Shown: piece by piece, positions 34,669 to 46,236 of the stretch
Numbering within the stretch: the stretch's first letter is position 1
Layout of the letters: every line of letters begins with the position of its first letter
NCBI GenBank assembly: GCA_025093555.1
Contig: JAIWNF010000015.1
Location: forward strand, 558,001-622,000
DNA: 64,000 nucleotides
Source of the DNA: Circinella umbellata
Lineage: Eukaryota; Mucoromycota; Mucoromycetes; Mucorales; Lichtheimiaceae
Direction: 5' to 3'
Translations under genes and position numbers: made by a program
The notes under the pieces: model-generated
What the model was told of the DNA's origin: nothing
The model's input: the letters and a program-made list of their open reading frames with translations, nothing else
Databases searched by the model: none

Positions 34669-37320
34669 TTGAAAAAGAAAAAAGTTCATTCTCCGTGACA
34701 CCAACCGATTTGTTATGCATAATATTTATTTTGAATTACGTATTCACCTTCCCCAATCACTGTTTTCCTTTTCGTAATTCTTTGATTACTCGTACTTCAT
34801 TCTGAACCAACTTTTTTTTAATCTAAAAAGCATTGAGTGGTTTAAAATATTATGTAAGTATATTTATTTATTTGTCTTTAAAAAGTTATTATAAAGCAAC
34901 AATCAATATATTAACAATTACTTTTGTAATAAAATTCTTATTTTTTTGCTGTTGCATATAATTAGAACATGGTCTGTTGAGAGACTTCATCCATGCTTCA
35001 GATGGAGATGTAAACGATTGATTCTTTTGCCATTGGTTTGCTCACTTAAATATATTACGTTTTTAATGTATTGTGTAAGTGTATTCATTTCTTTTGAAAG
35101 TTATAATAAAACACAGCCTTGATCATTCTTACCTATATAACGAAACTCATCTTTCGAAAGTTCTCTATAATTGATAGGGTATGTTGCTAGAGATATTAGG
35201 CTTAGGGCTGTTAAAGTATCATCAAGTTGCAACTGCTTCCTTTTTTTCTTTGATTTGTTTGGGCTTAAGCCTGTTCAAGTCTTATTAAGTTGCAATTACA
35301 CTCTTCTTTTTTTAGTACTATTATTTATTCATTCTTGAAGATTAACGCACCTAAAGTTTTGGGCCGTTGTCTGAAAATGATTATTTCTGCAAAACTTTAG
35401 TAGCATGGACGTGTATTGTTCACTTCTATTTTCTTTTATTACTACATGTATTATATTCGTTCTTGAATGTCAATCCATAGTCTCAAACATTACTAGGCAT
35501 ATGAATATTCACTTGGTAAGAAAATGAAAACGAAAAAAGGATGGTAAAAAAAATCGTGCTCTTTTTAAATCGTGCTATTCTGCTAGAACACACTATCGCA
35601 TGAAACAGAATGACAAACAATCGTGAAAAGCATGAAGGAACAAGGTAGCCGCAGCAATGAAGTACCCCTTTCCTCTCCAGGACAATCAAGCTCTAGCAAA
35701 AAACGGCCTAAAAGTTCTGTAAGTATCATATATTATCTTGGGATTGTTGTACGTTGTATAATAACTTATTAACATCTAAATATTGTGCTTTAGACTTCTA
35801 AAACCGATTCCAATCCGTTAACTGAAAAAGCAATTGATAACTTCACCAAAGAATTCGAACTCATGGATTCAGAATTAAAGTAGAAACTTTCTGATGGTAC
35901 CGTTGTTGAAGATATTCTTTACACATATGGAATCAGTTACGAGTTCGAACAGTAAGTAAAGGAGGATAACGATGGTCTGTGAGTAATATAAACATTATCT
36001 AACAAACATCACCTAGCTCAATACATTCCTATTGTATTAATGCCAGTGATGAAACTTAAAAAAATATTTTCGAAAGAGCAAATTCGTGATATCAAAACGA
36101 CCGGTAACCACAACTTCCCATCCCTCCCCGTTAGTATCGAAACCATGCTCAATGGGTGCGATGAAGTAATTAAATAATATATCAAGGTGGATGATGAAGA
36201 ATGGGTACCAGATCAGAAAGCAATTGTCGATGCTGTATACAAAGAAACTACTAAAAATGGTTTTTATGATCCATATCAACAATCCGATGAAGAACTGATT
36301 ACAAAAAACAATATTGCAAATCTTATTTCATCACCGTTGGGATGTATTGAGGTTAGTTGACTAAATAAAAAGAGACGTTAAGGAGTCAACGAAACCCAAA
36401 AGAACAAATTTGAACTCAAATTTATTGAAGTAAAATGTTCTCTTTATTTATATTCAATCCTTATCATCGGTGGGATATATCAATATTCGTATACAGGTAT
36501 ATATAGTACTTCTATTTGTAATGACTGTGTGAACTATACTAATAAGATAAATAATATCTAGATTAGACTTTGTGCGGTTGACGATATGGTTTATCTACAC
36601 AGATGGTAAATCTGTTATCATTATAGTAGACGAACATCTATGTTCTTATAAATCGTAGTCCAAATAGGGAAATATACAAAATCTCAGCAATGGACCACCT
36701 CTATGAATATTGTGTGTTGGATACAACAGTCCGAAGTAGACTTATGGTGCTTGCTTTACAGAGCGGTTGATAATTTGTTTATGAAAACCAAACGGTAAAT
36801 ATTATAAATGTGACTTTGCTTTGTTTTGTAACTAATATAGAAAAAATGTATAAATATATAGTGATAATATATCAATATCGATGGATATCTCGCAAAATGA
36901 AGATCGCATAGTGTCTTATGAAAATTCAATCCCCACAAAATCAAATTACTTCAAAGATGGTTTAGAATATGGAACAGCAGAGTGCGGAAAAACTGAGGAT
37001 GCACTTGCTAAGAAGAACAGTGTTGAAACTCGATTACACATTCCAAAAATAATGAAAGCCATGTTTCATCGTATAGTCAAAAAATGCAAAAATAACAAGT
37101 CCCTTGCAAGGAAGGTCCGGGTTGTCGCTTTGAGTCAATTTGGTGGGTTCACATAAAATATTAAAATAGGAAGTGCTTGTACTGATTGTTTTTTCTATGT
37201 AGGGACATCAATGAAAGTGTACGTAATGAATAATCCTGATGAATGCGTTCTGCGTGTTTTGAAATCTAACGAGTTTGAAGTCGGTTCGATGCCATCCATG
37301 ATGCAGTGCTCTCTTGAGAT
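34669..37320 (+). repeat. Segmental duplication block S, copy 2
   Basis: This is nearly identical to 14168-16830. Beyond about 37310 the sequence stops following copy 1 and, by 37490, is identical to the reverse complement of block T copy 1. The change of partner lies inside the family-F gene. Confidence 0.85.
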
Positions 37321-37575
37321 TAGTATTAAAATCAAAGGTAATTAGGCACTGGTTTACATAAAGGAGTACTGGTGAATAGTTTGATTAATCAATCGTTGCT
37401 TGTTGACTGTGTAGTACATAATAAATCAAACCAATTTGGATGTACAAGGGTATTTAACAAATAATGATGATAACAAGGATCCTGACTTTATAAGCAACCA
37501 GGACAACAACAATGATGAAATCGCACTGCCACGTCTCTTAAAAAACGATGATAAACGACAAAAAAGGTCCCTATG
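35484..37575 (+). pseudogene. Family F gene, copy 3 (degenerate mosaic)
   Basis: The first part carries the same premature stops as copy 1: TAG at 35881-35883 and TAA at 36175-36177. It also shares the same loss of the seven residues containing RPD. The exon starting MDISQNEDR at 36881 is open through SLARKVRVVALSQFGGF, unlike copy 1, where a stop follows KKCKNN. In the next exon 13 bp are missing after MMQC (GGTGTTCTTCCTC of copy 1), which shifts the frame. The last exon (NNDDNKDPDFISNQDNNND to KRQKRSL, stop at 37573-37575) matches copy 2 and not copy 1. It is non-functional as read. Confidence 0.75.
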
Positions 37576-38611
37576 AATTATCAATGTTACCACCATATAA
37601 CGACTTACAATCTTTATTATCTCTTTGTGGCCTTCATCAATCTTTTATCTCTATCAATTCATCCTCATCAATATCATTATCACTATATGATCTTCATCTT
37701 TTTTTTTTATTCTCATCACTTCATTCTGTCAATATTATTTTTACCATGCGACAAATTGTTAAACTATTTTCTCATTACAGTCAAATATCAATATATCCTA
37801 TACCCACATCACTCATCTTGTTACATATACATACCCACATTTTTTTAATTTCAAATAACCACCAATATTTTCTCAATGTATTACTTCCTCCTCCATTTTT
37901 TCTTTTGTAATCTCTATTTCAGGCACTATAATATAACATCACATTTCAGAAACAATCTTTAAAGTTTCTTGAATTGGACTATGTTTTCAAGATTTTTTGA
38001 AAAAAACAAAACAAAAAACAAATGAAGCTGGTACCTTTTTTTTCCAGTTTTAGCTACGGGGCGGGACTATGTGTGTTTGACCCTCCCTTGAAATCTCCAC
38101 ATATGTATTTGAACTTTAGTACGTATGTGGTCGTGATGATTACTAGCATTATTGGTCAGCGCGATAAAGCTTCATTTTGAAGTTCCTAAATAATTTAGCA
38201 AATGAATTATCATTGTCCATAGATAAATGTTAAGCTTCGAATGTAAAACTTTGAATACTACATATAATATAGTTGTCAAATAGAGTGCAGTAAGGTGGAT
38301 ACTGACTTATGCAGTCAAAATATGAGTTGGACACTTGGAATAAGAATTGACAAAAAAATGTCAGAAATGAAGTTATGAACTTTTTGAGCCGTAATATATC
38401 TTGGTTAAATATTATGAAGAGATGTGCTAGAACACCTTTTAGAGAAAAACATTTTCCATGGAGATTTGTCACTTCAAAGTTTTATCAAAATATGATATTT
38501 TATCGGGTAACGCCAATATTTCGAGAAAGGGATAAGCAGTGTGTAACGTATAAATGTGGATGATTTATGGTTGGACAAGGTTCCTGCCGTTGATTGTAGC
38601 TCCTGATTTTT
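37430..38611. repeat. Inverted repeat arm, right (partner 29331-30520)
   Basis: This arm is the reverse complement of the left arm. It carries the family-F 3' flank, a short MITE-2-like piece with the end AAGGTGGATACTGACTTATG at about 38293, and stops at GATTTTTACT where a foldback MITE begins. The arms are about 6.9 kb apart. Confidence 0.8.
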
Positions 38612-38612
38612 A

Positions 38613-39000
38613 CTGGATTTTTAGACTACTTTTGCGCATTGTAATTATTTCTTTTGCGCACTTGGAATTTAATTTTTGCGTACTCCCATTAATTTTTTTG
38701 CACACCCTAATGTTATTTTTGCGCATTAACTTTTTTTCTCTTTTACAAATAAACTTCCTTACAATGCTCACCTATTTCAGAAGATATATTATAATACATA
38801 GTTACTTCTTAATAATCTTAATATCCAATGCCATCAATAAATATATTCGAGAACATCATCATTATTGATTTTCGAAATAATTTTATATGCGCAAAAATAA
38901 AATTAGGGTGCGCAAAAAAATTTAATGAAGTACGCAAAAATAAAATTGCAAGTGCGCAAAAAATATAATGACAATGCGCGAAAGCAGTCTAAAAATCCAG
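38613..39000. mobile_element. Foldback MITE with periodic TGCGCA motifs, 388 bp
   Basis: The ends are CTGGATTTTTAGACT and its complement AGTCTAAAAATCCAG, flanked by TA (38611-38612 and 39001-39002). The inverted arms extend about 120 bp. Each arm carries five spaced copies of TTTTTGCGCA or close variants (GCGTA, GCACA), about 23-27 bp apart, in mirror order. The centre, about 150 bp, is ordinary AT-rich sequence without coding capacity. Spaced subterminal motifs are typical transposase-binding arrays. Confidence 0.8.
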
Positions 39001-39002
39001 TA

Positions 39003-42000
39003 CTACAGATTCCATATTTGGTCGCTCTCCTAAATAAGGAAAAGCGGGGAGGAAAAGCACTCCGCAGGTATACTGTGGTGATTTTAGTGATCGTGTACCT
39101 GATACTCATGGTCGACTCCTTCTATCATGGTTAGCAACAAATGCTATAAAAGTTTATAATGAATCATTGGCATATGGACAAGCAACAAATATCAACCCCC
39201 GAGGTACCAGCATAGTTGACCTCTTTTTCGGCACCTTCCGCTCAACAATTCATCTATGTCCATATATAATGATATATCTCTATCTTCCAAACACAAAGCA
39301 GTTCAACTTACATACACTGAAACCATTCCTTTACTAAACACAACCATACAAAAAATGTGGCACCTACAAAAACTCAAAGACCCAGAAATTCGCCAAAATT
39401 ATATCACCAATTTTACATCTTCTTTGCAACCCTTACAACAAGCAATCACTCATCATGTGGAGAATGATAATACTACGACTTTGAATACCGTTGAAGATTT
39501 TACCTCACAACTTGATAATATCATCTACGACACTCTTGATATAACCGTTGGACGTAAAACACGAGCAGCAATTAATAGACTAAAATGGTTTTGGACTCCA
39601 GAATTAGAACAAGCTAAAGACAACCATGAATCATATTATAAAAAATGGAGACGAGCATTACACCCAGCAATGAAAGTAAAATGGTGCTTCAAACATCAGG
39701 AAGCACAAGCAAAATTTCGACTAGCAGTTAATCGACGCCGAGCAGAAACTTGGAATATCTTTTGTCAAAAATTAGATAAGGGATATTTTTCTAAAGCAAC
39801 AGCCACCATGAAACGAATTAGAAAAGGTTGCACCCTATATCCTACCTTTACTGATTCCAATGGACCAACAATAGCAGAAAACCGCATGGCTGGCCATCTG
39901 AAAAATATTTGTGCGGGTACAAATCAACATCAACGCCAACATTCATTCCAAGCAATTGATGCACATCTGTTGCACCATCCCACCATAGAAGATGATGATT
40001 CACCATTTACAGAGGAACATATTGTAGACATCATAAAAAAAACTTGCCAATGGCAAAGCTCCTGGAGCAGATGGTATCAAAAGTGAATGATTAAACCAAT
40101 ATGTGAACAAATAACCCCCTTTTTGACAACTCTCTTTTAATTATGTTGGAGAACATCTCTTACTCCTACATTATGGCTAATAGCGCAAGTACTACCGATT
40201 CACAAGAAAGGCCCCACAAATGACCTAGCAAACTTTAGGCCGATCAGCTTAACCTCTATAATTCGTAAAATATTGGAAAAATGTATACAAGTCCTTTTGG
40301 TTTCTACGCCCCCCCCTCTAGATATTGTACAAGTAGGCTTCCGCCATCACAGGGATGCACTTAGTCAAGCTCGGTGTCTCCACGAATTGTCAATTATGCA
40401 TACCAATCACCATGGTTCACCTCTAGTTTTAATATTTTTTAATGTGTCCAAGGTGTATGATACAATTGACAGGAACATGATCTGGTCTACACTTGCTCCT
40501 CATATACCATACTCATTATTACAATTACTTAAAAATATCTGTGACAATGTATATATAGAAATTTTACTTTCAAACCAAGTCTCCCGCCAGTTTCACCCTA
40601 TGAAAGGGGTCTTATAAGGCTCGGTCTTATCCCCTATTCTTTATTCTCACTATATAAACTCTCTACCATCCCTACTGCGTGATGTGGAAATACGATGGCT
40701 TAATAAGGAATACGACGATTTTCAAGAACAACCTAGTTTGAAATATAATGGCTTACATATCAACTGTCTGCTCTATGTAGATGATGTCGCATTGATTGGT
40801 ACTTGGGAGACAATTACTTTATTATTGAAGGCATGCGAAGAACACAGTATTGCACTTGGTTTCCAATGGAATCTGAATAAATGCGTGTATATGTCTACCA
40901 CAGCACCATCAACAAATTATACACCAAAACTTTATGATACCGATATACAAAGAACAAATAATTTTACATATCCAGGTGTCCCGTTTAATCAAGCTGGTTT
41001 AATCTGCACAAAAGCACTTGTAGAACATAGCACCACAGCGACAATAACAACAATGAATGTATTAGCATCAATAGGTGTTCGGGCACGATGCTTTGAAAAG
41101 TTATTATGTACACGTCTCTATCGCCAATTTTTACGACCAAAAACGGAACACGGTCTAGCAATCACAAACCTCACAAATGACGATAATAAGTTACTACAAG
41201 AAGCTCGACAAACTTGCCTGCGTAAAATTTTTGGAACGCGCAATAATCGATCTATGGCGGTTATACACCATCTTGGAAATCTAGAATATATAACTGAACG
41301 CATAACCATATTACAAGCCAAATTCCTCTTTCGATCTCATTACATGCCTGATGATGCTCTGTTCCCAATGTTACGACCATATATAATTCTTTCTAAGAGG
41401 ACTAATGCGTGGAACACCGTAGTAAAGAAAAATAACATCTGGAACTCAATAACGATTGACACTGAGGATATTATAACAACGAATATCAAAACAGCAATTA
41501 AACATCATCGACAACAATCATATGAAAAACGATGTGAACGTAAACACAGCATTTTATTGAATGCTTGTCGTAATCGTGTAGGAATTGACCCTATTCTTTG
41601 GATACCAATGTCACCATCGGAACGTATATTATGTATACATTATCGACTAGGTTGGATGATCAATTATCAACAACAAGCCTGTCCGAACTGCAACAACATC
41701 ACTCGTTTATCCAAACAACATCTAAAATGCTTTAATGTCCATTCTGTACTTTCCATCTCTCCTAATATCAAAAATCCAATTTCTTATATTTTCAATCGCT
41801 TGCCAAAATTACCACCAACTGCATCACACAGACAACGCTATTACAACATAGTATGGCCTAAAGTATGCTACCTTTTACATCAATGTCACCGTACCTGTCG
41901 TCCAGATCAATACACCACATCATCATCATCAGCATCTCAACAATTTGGACAACTTTTTCTCGAATGGATTAAACCATCAGCCAAGCTTCTTTCCGCATCA

Positions 42001-42141
42001 CCAGTAACCTCATAAATTATCTATACATATAAAATAAAATAAAAAATAAATAAAAAAAAAGAAACGCAAACTGATACTAATACCTCTTCTCATTACCTCT
42101 TTGAATGCACTACTCACCAGATTTCTTCTTTATTTTGTTTA
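39003..42141 (+). pseudogene. LINE retrotransposon ORF2 (endonuclease-RT), decayed
   Basis: The frame from 39077 reads GDFSDRVPDTHGRLLLSWLA and NINPRGTSIVDLFFGT, the C-terminal part of an AP-type endonuclease; the upstream part is missing. After a frame change near 39245 the linker region is open to 40086. Two compensating frame changes occur between 40040 and 40170 (PGADGI region), followed by reverse transcriptase blocks: NFRPISLTSIIRKILEKC, GFRHHRDALSQARCL, FFNVSKVYDTIDR, MKGVL with TAA in place of Gln before GSVLSP, and LLYVDDVALIG. The first catalytic Asp (FxDxxKAYD) is Asn here. The C-terminal part (40684-42015) is open and ends with a Cys/His cluster (CPNCNNITRLSKQHLKC). It fits an APE-type LINE and is inactive. 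No RNase H domain was recognised. Confidence 0.85.
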
Positions 42142-45100
42142 TACTTATTTACTAGTACATCACTACAATATCCTTTTATTTATAAGCACCTCTCCTTTTT
42201 ATTTTATCCTTCCTAACTAATCCCTTTTTCCTGCTGACCAGCAGGCTTTTCAGGACCGAGCTTTGTTTTTTCTCTGAACTGACGAGAGCAATAAGCTGAG
42301 ATCAGCGCGTGCTCACTTAATTTCGTCTTAATAAATATATAAATTTCAACTAGTAAAAATCAGGAGCTACAATCAACGGCAGGAACCTTGTCCAACCATA
42401 AACCATCCACATTTATACGTTACACACTGCTTATCCCTTTCTCGAAATATTGGCGTTACCCGATAAAATATCATATTTTGATAAAACTTTGAAGTGACAA
42501 ATCTCCATGGAAAATGTTTTTCTCTAAAAGGTGTTCTAGCACATCTCTTCATAATATTTAACCAAGATATATTACGGCTCAAAAAGTTCATAACTTCATT
42601 TCTGACATTTTTTTGTCAATTCTTATTCCAAGTGTCCAACTCATATTTTGACTGCATAAGTCAGTATCCACCTTACTGCACTCTATTTGACAACTATATT
42701 ATATGTAGTATTCAAAGTTTTACATTCGAAGCTTAACATTTATCTATGGACAATGATAATTCATTTGCTAAATTATTTAGGAACTTCAAAATGAAGCTTT
42801 ATCGCGCTGACCAATAATGCTAGTAATCATCACGACCACATACGTACTAAAGTTCAAATACATATGTGGAGATTTCAAGGGAGGGTGTCAAACACACATT
42901 AGTCCCGTCCCGTAGCTAAAACTTGAAAAAAAGGTACCAGCTTCATTTGTTTTTTGTTTTGTTTTTTTTGAAACTTTATAGATTGTTTCTGAAATGTGAT
43001 GTTATATTATAGTGCCTGAAATAGAGATTACAAAAGAAAAAATGGAGGAGAAAGTAATACATCGAGGAAATAATGGTAGTTATTTGAAATTAAAAAATGT
43101 AGTTATGTATATGTAACAAAGTAAGTGATATGGGTGTAGGATATATTGATATTTGACTGTAATGAGAAAAGAGTTAAACAATTTGTTGCATGGTAAAAAT
43201 GATATTGGCAGAATGAAGTGATGAGAATGAAAGAAAAATGATGAAAATCATATAGTGATAATGATATTGATGAGAATGAATTGATAGAGTTAAAAGATTG
43301 ATGAAAGCCACAAAGAGATAATAAAGGTTGTAAGTCGTTATATGGTGGTAACATTGGTGATTCATAGGGACCTTTTTTGTCGTTTATCATCGTTATTTAA
43401 GAGACGTGGCAGTGCGATTTCATCATTGTTGTTGTCCTGGTTGCTTATAAAGTCAGGATCCTTGTTATCATCATTGTTTGTCAAATATCCTTGTACATCC
43501 AAGTTGGTTTGTTTTATGATATACTACACAGTCAATAAGCAACGATTGATTAATCAAACTATTCACCAGTACTCCTTTTATGTAAACCAGTGTCTAATTA
43601 CCTTTGATTTTAATACTAATCTCAATAGAGGAAGAACACCGCACTGCATCATGGATGGCATCGAACCAACTTCAAACTCGTTAGATTCCAAAACACGCAG
43701 AACGTATCCACCAGGATTATCCATTACGTACACTTTCATTGATGTCCCTACATAGAAAAAATTAATCAGTATAAACACTTTCTATTTTAATATTTTACGT
43801 GAACCCACCAAATTGACTCAAAGCGACAACCCGAATCTTCCTTGCAAGGGACTTGTTATTTTTGCATTTTTTGATTATTCGATGAAACATGGCCTTCATT
43901 ATTTTTGGAATGTGCAATTGAGTTTCAATAATTTTCTTCTTAGCAGTTGCATCGCCAGATTTTCCGCATTCTGCTGTTCCATATTCTAAACCATCCTTGA
44001 AGTAAATTAAATCAGGTCGGAATGAATTGGCTTTTGTGGGAATAGAATATTCACCAGACACCATGCGATCTTCATTCTGCGAGATGTCCATAGATACTGA
44101 TGTATGATCACTGTATATTTATACATTTTTTATATTAATCACAAATCAAAGCAACGTCACGTTTATAATATTTACCGTTTGGTTTCCATATGCAAATTAT
44201 CAAAAGCTTTATCAAATAAACTCCACAATCTCACCACCAAGTCCATTTCGGACCACTTTTCAACTGACTTCAAGACATCCCAGCGGTAATAGGATAAGAT
44301 TTCTAAAATTGTTTTCTGTAACCAGTCTTCATCGAATTGTTGATAAGGATCATAAAAGCCATTTTTAGTGATTTCTTTATATACAGCATCGACAATTGCT
44401 TTCTGATCTGGTACGCATTCTTCATCATCCACCTTGATATATTTTTTAATTACTTCATCGCACCCATTGAGCATGGCTTCGATAGTAACGGGGAGGGATG
44501 GGAAGTTGTGGTTACCGGTCGTTTTTAAATCACGGATTTGCTCTTTCGAAAAAATCTTTTTTAAAGTTTCATCACTGGCATTAATGCAGTATGAATGTAT
44601 TGAGCTAGGTGATGTTTGTTAGATAATGTTTATATTACTCACAGACCATCGTTATCCTTCTTTACTTACTGTTCGAACTCGTAACTGATTCCATATGTGT
44701 GAAGAATATCTTCAACGACGGTACCATCAGAAAGTTTCCACTTTAAGTCTGAATCCATGAGTTCGAATTCTTTAGTGAAGTTATTAATTGCCTTTTCAGT
44801 TAACGGGTTGGAATCTGTTTTCGAAGTCTAAAGCACAATATTTAGATGTTAATAAGTTACTATACAACATACAACAATCCCAAGGTATTATATGACACTT
44901 ACTGAACTTTTAGGCCGTTTTTTGCTAGAGCTTGATTTATTTGGAGAGGAAGGGGGCACTTCATTGCTGCGGCTACCTTGTTCCTTCACCTTTTTCGTTA
45001 TTGTTTCCCATTCTGTTTCATTCGATAGCGTATTCTAACAAAATAGCACGTTTTAAGAAGAGCACAAAATTTTACCATTTTTTTTTTCTTACCAAATGAA

Positions 45101-45386
45101 TGTCCAAGCGCCTAGCAACGTTTGAAACTCTACTACCCCAAACCATTCGAAGATTGTCCGATGGTTCCGAATTTGACACGACCAAGTCAGTGTTCTTGTT
45201 AACAAAATCAATGACCGTCGGTACAGTCTCATTTTTAACACAGCTACTAAGATAACTTTCTATCACTATAATAAAGTCAATAATCACATATTATATAAGC
45301 GCGATAGTACCTTGGTTACAATTATTTACCTTCGTTAATAGTTGTCATGGCAACGCGTATCGAAGAAACAAGAAAATTCAGAGCAT
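42142..45386 (-). repeat. Segmental duplication block T, copy 2
   Basis: This is the direct partner of 29111-32396, containing the LINE-type tail (42226-42358), the MITE-2-like piece and the open family-F gene. Differences from the partner include small indels near 42890-42975. The right border is 38 bp upstream of the family-F ATG. Confidence 0.8.
43362..45348 (-). CDS. Family F protein, open copy (copy 4), unknown function
   Basis: Eight exons join without a stop: 45348-45330, 45265-45093, 45034-44903, 44827-44670, 44604-44176, 44110-43809, 43747-43602 and 43523-43362, giving 506 aa. All junctions are GT-AG. The start is the ATG giving MTTINEVIESYLSSC; a longer frame upstream of exon 2 has no ATG. 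The order of features is: a short helical N-terminal domain (VIDFVNKNTDL, RVSNVARRLDIHL), a Ser/Lys/Pro-rich linker (SSPNKSSSSKKRPKSS), a mixed region with FTKEFELMDSDLKWKLSDG, a long exon with GCDEVIKKYIKVDDEE and YYRWDVLKSVEKWSEMDLVV, then FRPDLIYFKDGLEYGTAECG-K, VVALSQFGG-TSMKVYVM, FEVGSMPSMMQC, and an Asp/Asn-rich basic tail. The RPD...AECGK spacing loosely recalls PD-(D/E)XK nuclease folds, but this is speculative. I do not recognise a named family. Four broken relatives lie in this window. Confidence 0.7.
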
Positions 45387-45399
45387 GTGAAGTGAACTT

Positions 45400-46158
45400 A
45401 TTGACGGCCATTGAAATTTCATGGATTATGCTGAAATTTCACATAAGGAGCGTACTAGTACATCCGGTAAGCCTTATTAGTGATTACTATCTGAATCTTA
45501 TAACTGTGAAGAAAAGTAAATTTATATGTATGAATCCAAAAATAAAACAGAATCCTATTTATTAATGATATCAATTTATGTGTTATTAGAAAACATTATT
45601 CCAAAAGGTACTACAATAGTTGCCAACATGATTGCTATTCATTTTGATCCAGATACTTTTCCAAAACCTCATATTTTTAAACCAGAACGATTCATGGAAA
45701 AACTAGAGCTAATGTCAGTTTTAGCAACAAAAAATAAACTGAATGAACGTGATCATTTTAATTTTGGATGGGGAAGGTGAATAATTTTCTTTGAAACACA
45801 TACACATACACACACATATATCACACCTGTAGTATTATAATAAAAAAGCCATTTTTTTTAAATCTTGTGTAGAAGTTTATGTCCAGGTATTGAGTTGGTA
45901 AGCGATATTTTTTTTTTCTACTTCTTTATTTCAGTGTTCAAATAATATGATGAATTATATAGCTCAAAATGATACAACTGATTTCTTCTATAGGCTGAAC
46001 TACAATTATTCAATGTCTTTGTACGAGTTTTCAGTCAATGTACTATCTTACCACTTATATCATCATCTATTGGAAAAATAAATAATTACTTATCTGGTGG
46101 TATTGGTGCTACTACATCACCTCCAACACAATCATTTCGTTTTGTTCCTAGGTTTTAA
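45400..46158 (+). pseudogene. Cytochrome P450 C-terminal fragment, copy 2
   Basis: The 3' exons of a P450 gene are preserved with good splice sites. The exon ending at 45776 encodes NIIPKGTTIVANMIAIHFDP, FKPERFMEKLELMS and FNFGWGR. Exon 45873-45897 encodes SLCPGIEL, with the haem cysteine. Exon 45994-46158 encodes AELQLFNVFVRVFSQCTILP and ends SFRFVPRF. A possible earlier piece near 45421-45467 reads MDYAEISHKERTSTS. The N-terminal half, the I-helix and the ExxR motif are absent, because family-F block T begins immediately to the left. It is therefore a truncated remnant, although the remaining part is undamaged. Its stop lies only 78 bp before the helicase start codon. Confidence 0.8.
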
Positions 46159-46236
46159 TAAATAACAAATCATTTTAATCTGTCAAAAAAATTTAATTCA
46201 CGTCCCTCTCTTTTTTTTTTCTCTCTTATCATAAAA

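Noticed and set aside
45093..45287. Start of the open family-F gene at 45287
   Set aside because: That codon is GTG with a stop just upstream. A small first exon with ATG at 45348 and a good donor and acceptor gives a better start, shared with copy 2.
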